From Caldifarciminota bacterium (GTDB lineage Bacteria; Hydrothermota; Hydrothermia; LBFQ01; DSFT01): 6,038 nucleotides of DNA. Location of the stretch: positions 1-6,038 of the forward strand of contig WGAQ01000060.1 of the NCBI GenBank assembly GCA_015494735.1. Reading direction: 5' to 3'. The notes under the pieces were generated by a model. That model did no database searches. It worked only from the letters and a program-made list of their open reading frames with translations, and was not told the origin of the DNA. Made by a program: the position numbers and the translations under genes. Every line of letters starts with the position of its first letter. The first letter of the stretch is position 1. Below, piece after piece: positions 1 to 4,563 of the stretch.

Positions 1-360
1 CCGTTGCATGAAGCCTCCAATTGCAGTTTAATACGATTTCTTCTGGAGCGTGGAGCCGATATAGAAGCAAAAAACAAAAAGGGTATGACCCCTTTACACG
101 AGGCAGTAAGATGGAATAATTTGGATGCCGTTAAATGTCTTGTGGAGCATGGAGCCGATGTGAATGCGAGAGCTCAGGACGGGTACACCCCATTACATTG
201 GGCTGCAGAAGAGGGGCACGGTGAAATTGCAAAATATCTTATGGAGCACGGAGTCGATGCATATGCCATGAACAATTTTGGGGAAACGCCCTGTAGCATG
301 GTAAAAAACAACGAGCTCTTTGCGATTCGTGAGGACTTAATAGAGCTTCTCTGCCCGTAG
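1..360 (+). CDS. Ankyrin-repeat protein, C-terminal part (5' end outside window)
   Basis: This is the C-terminal 119 residues of a protein built of ankyrin repeats, a 33-residue helix-turn-helix fold that usually mediates protein-protein contacts. The frame is open to the first base (CCG, Pro, completing a TPLHEA-type repeat start), so the TTG at position 4 is an internal codon and the true start lies left of the window. Visible are a slightly short repeat (PLHEA...LLERGADIEAKN), two full repeats opening with TPLHEA and TPLHWAA and carrying V/MEHG(A/V)D, and a degenerate C-terminal cap opening with TPCSM. No signal peptide or catalytic domain is visible in this part. The 360 bases are about 47% G+C by hand count against about 56% in a 360-base sample of the gene at 798-1487, a hint of different ancestry. 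The HIRAN gene follows after 34 bases on the same strand. The protein's partner and role cannot be inferred. Confidence 0.93.
   Translation, partial: PLHEASNCSLIRFLLERGADIEAKNKKGMTPLHEAVRWNNLDAVKCLVEHGADVNARAQDGYTPLHWAAEEGHGEIAKYLMEHGVDAYAMNNFGETPCSMVKNNELFAIREDLIELLCP
44..260 (+). repeat. 99-base DNA periodicity inside the ankyrin gene
   Basis: Near-identical segments of the form TGGAGCryGGAGyCGATr begin at 44, 143 and 242, exactly 99 bases apart. They encode the (E)R/HGA/VD core of successive 33-residue ankyrin repeats. The strong nucleotide conservation suggests fairly recent repeat duplication or homogenisation. It is not an independent genetic element. Confidence 0.6.
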
Positions 361-375
361 GAGATTTGCGAATGA

Positions 376-384
376 TGTTAAAAT
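376..384 (+). promoter_or_regulatory. Putative -10-like box upstream of the HIRAN gene (TGTTAAAAT)
   Basis: The gap between the ankyrin stop and the HIRAN start contains TGTTAAAAT, ending ten bases before the ATG at 395. There is no Shine-Dalgarno in the gap. The string reads as a bacterial extended -10 (TGnTAAAAT), and the geometry would give a leader of only a few bases. No convincing -35 hexamer is visible 16-18 bases upstream. It lies too close to the ATG to be an archaeal TATA box, which would sit about 26 bases before the transcription start. It is the first of five similar boxes in this window. Confidence 0.35.
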
Positions 385-394
385 TTTCCCGGTC

Positions 395-793
395 ATGAAG
401 CGCAGGGAATTCTTAAAGTTGATGATGGGGGTTGGTGCCATTCCCCTTATAGGAAGCGCCGGGAGTGGGCGCCCTGCACGGAGGATTCTCCTCCTTCGAA
501 CCAATGTGGCTGGAATTCAGTACTATTCCGGATTGTCTCTGGTGGATGCCGGTTATATCGCCGGGGGACAGAGGCTCATTCTCAGGAGGGAGCCGGATAA
601 CCCATACGATTGGAATGCGATAGAGGTCTTCACCGAAAGGGGAGAGAAGGTGGGATACATTCCCAGGGACAGGAACGAGGTGCTGGCCAGCATGATGGAC
701 CAGGGGATTTCCGTATATGCCGTGGTTTACGCCATAAATAGGGACACCATTCCATGGGATATGCTTCACGTGGAAGTTTATATGGAGGTGTGA
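395..793 (+). CDS. HIRAN-domain protein with apparent Tat signal
   Basis: A 132-residue protein in two parts. Residues 1-28 look like a twin-arginine export signal: MKRREFLK (R3-R4, then F-L-K), a hydrophobic run at about 9-23, then small residues with possible cleavage near residues 22-28. From about 32 to the C-terminus the sequence fits the HIRAN domain: T-x-V-A-G near 36-40, L-x-L-R-R-E-P-D-N-P-Y-D at 61-72, N-A-I-E-V at 74-78 and V-G-Y-I-P-R at 86-91. HIRAN is known from HLTF and Rad5 helicases, where it binds DNA 3' ends; stand-alone forms exist but are poorly understood. An exported HIRAN domain is odd. Alternatively, the basic hydrophobic N-terminus could be a membrane anchor or part of a cytosolic fold. 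The ATG at 395 is chosen because it keeps the RR motif intact; the next Met codons (422, 425) would remove it. The metallo-hydrolase gene begins four bases after the stop. Confidence 0.88.
   Translation: MKRREFLKLMMGVGAIPLIGSAGSGRPARRILLLRTNVAGIQYYSGLSLVDAGYIAGGQRLILRREPDNPYDWNAIEVFTERGEKVGYIPRDRNEVLASMMDQGISVYAVVYAINRDTIPWDMLHVEVYMEV
784..790 (+). promoter_or_regulatory. Strong Shine-Dalgarno (GGAGGTG) for the MBL-fold gene
   Basis: GGAGGTG matches the anti-Shine-Dalgarno complement and lies seven bases before the ATG at 798. It occupies the last codons of the HIRAN gene, whose TGA is at 791-793. This fixes the MBL start and implies translational coupling of the two genes. Confidence 0.85.
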
Positions 794-797
794 GGAG

Positions 798-1487
798 ATG
801 TTCATCCGAATCCTCGGAGCCGGCCCGGCCGATACCTCCCGCTTCAATACGAGTATTCTCATAGATGATGTAGTCCTCATAGACGCCGGCCCCACTGTTC
901 CATTTCAACTGTTTTCCATGGATATCCTCCCCCGCCACATCCTCCTGACCCACTACCACGGCGACCACATACTGGGACTTCCCATACTCCTGCTCCGCCT
1001 GTCCAGAGCTTCCAGACCCATCATATACGGATTCAGGGAGACCATCAGGAAGGCAAAGTTGCTCTGGAGCGAGACGTATGGGCTGGTGGAGGTGGAGAAG
1101 ATTGCGGATTTCAGGACCTTCGAGCACGGGGACATTCTGGACATTGAGGGCTACAGGGTGAGGGTCCTTCAGCGTCCCCACGGTCCCATGAGGACTGCCG
1201 TCTTCAAATTCGATGACATTATGGCCTATGCCACGGATGTTCGCGATGTGGAGGAGGATGCCTGTTATTACATGGGGGTGGATGTTCTGTTTCACGAGGT
1301 GGGGGAGGGGAGCTATCACACTCCCCCGGATGAACTCGCGAAGTTGCTCTCGAGGGCAAATCCCCCTCTGACGTATATAATCCATTACGGGGATGACATA
1401 AACCAGCGGGAACTGGTCGAAAAACTGAAGAGATTTTACAGGGGCGAAGTCCGATTCGCCCGACGGGGAATGGGTCTCGTGATATGA
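798..1487 (+). CDS. MBL-fold metallo-hydrolase (RNase Z-like subgroup, substrate unknown)
   Basis: A complete 229-residue metallo-beta-lactamase-fold enzyme, presumably cytosolic since no signal peptide is seen. The motif set for a two-metal site is intact: D29 in VLIDAG, H52-x-H54-x-D56-H57 in THYHGDH, H128 in RPHGPM, D147 in YATD, and H196 in YIIHYGDD. The order E-H-G-D (109-112), then ATD-x-R-D, then H-T-P-P-D-E-L-A-K-L-L (174-184) before the last histidine resembles the RNase Z, arylsulfatase and cyclic-nucleotide phosphodiesterase side of the superfamily. At 229 residues it is shorter than typical RNase Z (about 300), and I see no long exosite insertion, so a tRNA 3'-processing role should not be assumed. 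Its start is set by GGAGGTG. It follows the HIRAN gene by four bases and ends directly against the stop codon of the convergent DUF1648 gene. Confidence is high for the fold and low for any substrate. Confidence 0.93.
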   Translation: MFIRILGAGPADTSRFNTSILIDDVVLIDAGPTVPFQLFSMDILPRHILLTHYHGDHILGLPILLLRLSRASRPIIYGFRETIRKAKLLWSETYGLVEVEKIADFRTFEHGDILDIEGYRVRVLQRPHGPMRTAVFKFDDIMAYATDVRDVEEDACYYMGVDVLFHEVGEGSYHTPPDELAKLLSRANPPLTYIIHYGDDINQRELVEKLKRFYRGEVRFARRGMGLVI

Positions 1488-2039
1488 TTAACCTTCGATT
1501 CTCTTCATAAGTTCCCTGTTCAATCTGCGAAGGCGAAGCATGAACCAGATGAGGCCTGACATGGGAAATCCGATGATTAAGGCCGTGCTCCACGCAGGGA
1601 GATTTCCCGAAACAGTTGCGTCGAATAGGAGGAGCAGGAGCAGGAAAAAGTAAATTCCAAAGAAGATACCCAGTTCCAGTATCAATTCGAAGTACCTGTT
1701 GAACCAGATGGAGCGCTCTTGTTTCTTCAGACGGGGAAGGGCTATGAGGAAGGCCGGCAGGTTTATCAGGTAAGGGGCTCTGTTGAAGAGGGTGAATCTG
1801 AGTTTTACTGCGATGAGTATTATGGTCTGGGCGAGGGCGAATGATATGGGTATGATGAGGAATTCCATCTTCCTGCCGTATCTCGTGGGATTGCCGGCGA
1901 AGTCGAAATGGGCGATGATGGTCTGCGGGAGTTGAAGATACATGACGAATCCCGAAATGAGTGTGGCCAGTATGAGCATCAGATTGAGGAGGCACTTGAT
2001 TTTCCCCGATTTACCCATGGGAACAGGTTCGAGGTGCAT
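1488..2039 (-). CDS. DUF1648-family integral membrane protein
   Basis: A 183-residue membrane protein. After the first hydrophobic helix (about 17-35) it has the DUF1648 signature: L37-P38, A43-H44-F45, then G49-N-P and Y54-G-R-K57, the 'LP..IP.HF...G.P..yg.K' pattern of this family. Further membrane segments lie at about 60-79, possibly 88-103, 117-139 (very Leu/Phe-rich) and 150-168, followed by a basic C-terminal tail. DUF1648 occurs in SdpI-like immunity proteins and in many uncharacterised membrane proteins; this sequence gives no basis for choosing a function. The start is uncertain. ATG 2039 has a TATACT box six bases upstream, whereas the in-frame ATG at 2018 (protein of 176 residues) would fit a leaderless archaeal transcript if the same A/T-rich string is a TATA box. 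Neither has a Shine-Dalgarno. It lies 38 bases downstream of the nadC stop and may be transcribed separately. Confidence 0.85.
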   Translation of the reverse strand: MHLEPVPMGKSGKIKCLLNLMLILATLISGFVMYLQLPQTIIAHFDFAGNPTRYGRKMEFLIIPISFALAQTIILIAVKLRFTLFNRAPYLINLPAFLIALPRLKKQERSIWFNRYFELILELGIFFGIYFFLLLLLLFDATVSGNLPAWSTALIIGFPMSGLIWFMLRLRRLNRELMKRIEG

Positions 2040-2045
2040 TCCGGA

Positions 2046-2051
2046 AGTATA
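2046..2051 (-). promoter_or_regulatory. TATACT box upstream of the DUF1648 gene
   Basis: On the minus strand TTTATACTT precedes the gene, with TATACT ending six bases before the ATG at 2039. Read as a bacterial -10 it predicts a leaderless message beginning near that ATG. Read as an archaeal TATA box it predicts transcription starting near 2024, making the ATG at 2018 the likely start. No clear -35 or purine-rich BRE is visible upstream. Confidence 0.4.
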
Positions 2052-2077
2052 AAGGGGTTATTCGTTCTTCGGGAGAT

Positions 2078-2908
2078 TTATCCTTCCGCCTCCACCAGCT
2101 CCATCGATATGTCCACCCATCTGGCGGAGTGGGTCAGGGCTCCGATGGAGATGAAATCCACCCCCGCCTCTGCTATTTCCCTCACGTTGTCCAGATTCAC
2201 ACCCCCCGACACCTCTAATTTGACCCTTCCACCGGCTATCTGAACTGCTTTCCTTATGTCCTCGATGGGAAAATTGTCCAGCATCACTATATCGGCCCCC
2301 TCCTCAATGGCTTCCTCCATCTCCTCTATGGATTCCACCTCCACGGTTATCATCTTCCCGTAGGGTCTGTTCCTGATGGCCCTTTTCACCGCTTCCCCCA
2401 CGCCTCCCACGGCCCTTATATGGTTGTCCTTTATCAGGATTCCGTCGTAAAGGGTAAGGCGGTGATTGTGCCCTCCCCCGCACCTGACGGCCATCTTCTC
2501 CAGATTCCTGTAGAGGGGAGTGGTCTTTCGGGTGTCCAGGATTCTGACCCCCGTCCCCCTCACCCGGTTGACGAATTTCCTCGTCATGGTGGCAATTCCG
2601 GATAGTCTTTGAAGGAAGTTGAGGGCCACCCTCTCCCCCCGCAGGATGGGGGATATGGGACCCCTGACTTCTCCGATTACGCCGGGACAGACTTCCTGAC
2701 CGTCGGAGAAGTTGAATTTCACCTCTATGGATGGCTCCAGATGGCGGAAGACCATTTCGAAAATGTGCGTTCCGCACAGGACCAGGTCCTCTCTGGCATG
2801 CACCACGAATCTCCCATTCCCCTCTATTTCGAGGGAGCGGGTTGTGATGTCTCCGTACAGACTGTCTTCCAGGAGGGCTTCTTCTACGAGGCGCCTTTCG
2901 TCAAGCAT
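2078..2908 (-). CDS. nadC: Nicotinate-nucleotide pyrophosphorylase [carboxylating] (quinolinate phosphoribosyltransferase)
   Basis: NadC (EC 2.4.2.19) converts quinolinate and PRPP to nicotinate mononucleotide, CO2 and pyrophosphate in de novo NAD synthesis. The 276-residue length is normal for the family. Visible are the N-terminal E-D-x-x-x-G-D-I-T-T (14-23), G-E-R-V-A-L-N (91-97) with the substrate-site arginine R93, the hallmark D-T-R-K-T-T-P (125-131), C-G-G-G-H-N-H-R (143-150), I-K-D-N-H-I (159-164), V-E-V-E-S (189-193), M-L-D-N-F (209-213) and S-G-G-V-N (about 235), together giving the expected substrate-binding and barrel residues. The ATG overlaps the end of the prenyl synthase gene by eight bases, so translation is coupled; weak Shine-Dalgarno candidates (AGAAGG three bases upstream, GGAGAGG thirteen upstream) are poorly spaced. 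nadA and nadB are not in the window. Identification is secure. Confidence 0.97.
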   Translation of the reverse strand: MLDERRLVEEALLEDSLYGDITTRSLEIEGNGRFVVHAREDLVLCGTHIFEMVFRHLEPSIEVKFNFSDGQEVCPGVIGEVRGPISPILRGERVALNFLQRLSGIATMTRKFVNRVRGTGVRILDTRKTTPLYRNLEKMAVRCGGGHNHRLTLYDGILIKDNHIRAVGGVGEAVKRAIRNRPYGKMITVEVESIEEMEEAIEEGADIVMLDNFPIEDIRKAVQIAGGRVKLEVSGGVNLDNVREIAEAGVDFISIGALTHSARWVDISMELVEAEG

Positions 2909-3812
2909 TGGCCTTCTGCAACCTCTCCTGCATGCGTGCTTTCAGGTAATTGTGATAGGGCTCGAAAGCCCTCTGGAGTTCCGGGTCGAAGGAAAGGGCT
3001 TCCATGGACTGGTTCAGGTATCGAATACCTTCCTCAACGGCCATCTCCATACCACCCCTGCGAATCACCTCCTCCATGAGGGATTGCGGCTCCCTGAACA
3101 GTTCCTTAATGCTGGAATCGTAAACCTTTATAAGGGGAAGGGTGATCTTACCCTTTTCCACCTCCTCCATCAAATCGTCGCAGTCGTCGGCAATCTGGTA
3201 CGCCATCCCGTAGGCTCTCCCGGCTCTCCGGAGATGCTCTATGACGCCTTCCATCTCATTCCTCATTATTCCTCCAGCCACGAAGGAGAATTCGAACAGG
3301 GAAGCGGTCTTCTTGTATATGATGTCCAGATAAACATCCTCTTTCAGCCTCTCCTCCTCCGGAAGCACTTCCTCATCCAGTTCCCCTTTCACCATCAGAT
3401 TGGCTGCATCCAGCATCTCTCTGAATACCCTTCTGTTTTCTGCCTGATAGATCATTTCCAGGGCCTTGACGAAGAGATAATCTCCGGAAAGCACGGCAAT
3501 CACCTTTCCGAAAATGCTGTACAGGGTGGGGAAATTTCGTCTTATGGCATCCTCGTCTATGATATCGTCGTGCACGAGGGAAGTGGCATGTATTAGTTCC
3601 ACGGACAGGGCGGCTTTTAAGAGCTTTTCCGAATAGTTTTCATGGGCTTTGCCCGAGATTAATACGGCCAGAGGCCTCAACCTCTTCCCCTTGTAAAGGA
3701 ACTGGGGGGAAGGGAAATCCTCCTCTATGCTCTCTATCAATATGCGATTGATTTCATCCAGTGGTTCTCTGTATGTCCCGTGCAGGAGTTTCAGGTAATC
3801 TGAACTGTTCAT
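2901..3812 (-). CDS. Polyprenyl (trans-isoprenyl) diphosphate synthase
   Basis: A 303-residue all-alpha prenyltransferase that would condense isopentenyl diphosphate onto an allylic diphosphate, giving lipid or quinone precursors. It has G-K-R-L-R-P (42-47) for IPP binding, the first aspartate-rich motif D82-D83-I-I-D86 followed by R91-R92, K-K-T (167-169), Y-Q-I (205-207), the second motif D209-D210-C-D-D213, and G-K-I-T-L-P (221-226). Residues four and five before the first motif are S78 and T77; small residues there usually allow products longer than C15, so a GGPP or longer-chain synthase is more likely than FPP synthase, but this is inference. Only about seven residues separate the second motif from GKITLP, shorter than in many relatives. 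ATG 3812 is preferred over the in-frame TTG at 3821, which would add three residues. There is no Shine-Dalgarno; a TAAACT box lies nine bases upstream. It overlaps nadC by eight bases and follows archease by 23. Confidence 0.94.
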   Translation of the reverse strand: MNSSDYLKLLHGTYREPLDEINRILIESIEEDFPSPQFLYKGKRLRPLAVLISGKAHENYSEKLLKAALSVELIHATSLVHDDIIDEDAIRRNFPTLYSIFGKVIAVLSGDYLFVKALEMIYQAENRRVFREMLDAANLMVKGELDEEVLPEEERLKEDVYLDIIYKKTASLFEFSFVAGGIMRNEMEGVIEHLRRAGRAYGMAYQIADDCDDLMEEVEKGKITLPLIKVYDSSIKELFREPQSLMEEVIRRGGMEMAVEEGIRYLNQSMEALSFDPELQRAFEPYHNYLKARMQERLQKANA

Positions 3813-3821
3813 GTTGTTCAA

Positions 3822-3827
3822 AGTTTA
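3822..3827 (-). promoter_or_regulatory. TAAACT box before the polyprenyl synthase start
   Basis: On the minus strand CATTAAACTTTG lies just upstream, with TAAACT nine bases from the chosen ATG and no Shine-Dalgarno between them. It resembles the boxes before four other genes here. It could be an internal -10-like promoter or merely an A/T-rich, unstructured initiation region within an operon. Confidence 0.25.
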
Positions 3828-3835
3828 ATGGGATA

Positions 3836-4246
3836 TCATACGTCGAATATGATGCGTGCCCACCATCCGCCATTCTTCCGTTTGATTTCCATCATGTGGT
3901 AGGTGGGGCTCTTTATCCCCGTTGCTATCACGTGCTTCTCCGGATTCACCGTTTCACCGCATGCCCTGTATTCCAGATGGTTATCCCCTATCCTCACATC
4001 CACATCCTTCACGAGCAGGCGTTTCACCTCGAACAGGAAGAGGAGGTCTTCCAGAAAGTTGTACATGAGCTCCTGGATATCTTCCCCCTCCACCTTCCCC
4101 TCGATTTCCCTGGTGCATTCCACCTCCTGGAGGTTTTCGCAGATGATGGAGAACATCCCCCTCGCCGATTCCCTGAACAGTTCTTCTATGGATTCTGCTT
4201 CCACCTCTATGCCTATGTCCGCTGTGTGGTCTATCAGTTTAAACAT
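3836..4246 (-). CDS. Archease (RtcB RNA ligase cofactor)
   Basis: Archease is a small protein that activates RtcB, the GTP-dependent ligase that joins tRNA halves and repairs RNA breaks; it promotes ligase guanylylation and turnover. The 136-residue product has the family's normal size, opening with L-I-D6-H-T-A-D10-I-G-I (the DHTADIG signature), with central E-D-L-L-F-L-F-E and a C-terminal S-P-T-Y-H-M-M-E-I followed by W-W-A-R-I-I-F-D135-V. Aspartates at both ends form the family's metal site. The ATG at 4246 is chosen because the signature begins a few residues later, as usual, and because GGAGG lies upstream; the open frame extends to a TTG at 4276 overlapping the HPF stop, but this would add an atypical ten residues and include the ribosome-binding site. 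A perfect GC hairpin covers the Shine-Dalgarno. RtcB is not in the window. HPF lies 26 bases upstream and the prenyl synthase 23 downstream. Confidence 0.95.
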   Translation of the reverse strand: MFKLIDHTADIGIEVEAESIEELFRESARGMFSIICENLQEVECTREIEGKVEGEDIQELMYNFLEDLLFLFEVKRLLVKDVDVRIGDNHLEYRACGETVNPEKHVIATGIKSPTYHMMEIKRKNGGWWARIIFDV

Positions 4247-4252
4247 GGTGAA

Positions 4253-4268
4253 GGCCCCCTCCGGGGCC
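4253..4268 (-). promoter_or_regulatory. GC hairpin enclosing the archease Shine-Dalgarno
   Basis: Read on the minus strand the sequence is GGCCCC-GGAG-GGGGCC, a perfect six-base-pair all-GC stem with a four-base loop. The Shine-Dalgarno core GGAGG is formed by the loop plus the first stem base, eleven bases before the ATG at 4246. The HPF stop codon (4273-4275) lies only five bases before the stem. A ribosome terminating on HPF could therefore melt the hairpin and expose the site, giving translational coupling. A regulatory role is inference; it lacks a following T-run, so a terminator is unlikely. Confidence 0.5.
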
Positions 4269-4272
4269 GTAT

Positions 4273-4563
4273 TCAACTCTTCCTGTGTCCCTTAATCCTT
4301 TCCTTGTACCTTCTGAGTTCCTTGGTTATAATCTCCTTCAGGTCGTCCACCACCTTCAGGATGTCCTTGTCGGTGGTCTGGGCTTTCATGGTCTTGCCCT
4401 TCGCCCTCACTATGAGTTCCCCCGTGTACCTGCCCCTCTGCTCGAAGAATACCACCTCAACACCCATGACACCGTCGAAGTACCTGTCCAGATTGGAGAG
4501 CCTCTTTTCCACGTAATCTTTCAGGGTGTCGGTCAGTTCAAAGTTCTTCGCTGTTATCTTCAT
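4273..4563 (-). CDS. hpf: Short-form ribosome hibernation promoting factor (HPF/RaiA family)
   Basis: A 96-residue protein of the HPF/YfiA (S30AE) family, which binds the 30S decoding region at the mRNA/tRNA site and silences or protects ribosomes in stationary phase or stress. The length equals the short bacterial form (about 95). It opens with M-K-I-T-A-K-N-F-E-L-T-D (beta strand then helix: TLKDYVEKRLSNLDRYF), continues with alternating strands including V-E-V-V-F and T-G-E-L-I-V-R-A-K-G, and ends in a basic helix T-D-K-D-I-L-K-V-V-D-D-L then L-R-R-Y-K-E-R-I-K, where family members have a D-x-Y-x-A-I-D-x-x-x-D-K-L-like segment; here the usual Tyr-Ala pair is not conserved. There is no C-terminal dimerisation domain as in long HPF. 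The family is mainly bacterial, notable if the host is an archaeon. The start ATG lies inside the end of the AI-2E gene (26-base overlap), has no Shine-Dalgarno, and follows a TAAAAT box by six bases. Confidence 0.92.
   Translation of the reverse strand: MKITAKNFELTDTLKDYVEKRLSNLDRYFDGVMGVEVVFFEQRGRYTGELIVRAKGKTMKAQTTDKDILKVVDDLKEIITKELRRYKERIKGHRKS

Noticed and set aside
630..1385. 251-codon open frame on the minus strand, opposite the HIRAN and MBL genes
   Set aside because: It lies opposite genes with clear domain motifs, and its translation is rich in Pro, His and Gly without recognisable domains: a codon-bias shadow.
1219..1995. 258-codon minus-strand open frame rich in His, Pro and Arg
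   Set aside because: It overlaps the MBL gene antisense and the DUF1648 gene in another frame, has low-complexity composition and lacks a domain.
2712..3596. 294-codon plus-strand open frame antisense to nadC and the prenyl synthase
   Set aside because: Both opposite genes are secure, and the frame has no motif; long antisense frames are common with this codon use.
3801..3811. TGAACTGTTCA near-palindrome at the start of the prenyl synthase gene, as a possible operator
   Set aside because: Five-base arms around one base inside a coding region are expected by chance, and no second copy or regulator supports it.
3813..3821. TTG start adding three residues to the prenyl synthase
   Set aside because: An ATG lies three codons in, the TTG has no ribosome-binding site, and TAAACT would directly abut it.
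4247..4276. TTG start adding ten residues to archease
   Set aside because: The DHTADIG signature normally lies within a few residues of the start, and the extension would translate through the Shine-Dalgarno of the ATG at 4246.
3761..4516. 251-codon plus-strand open frame antisense to archease and HPF
   Set aside because: Same reasoning: it mirrors well-supported genes and has no domain of its own.
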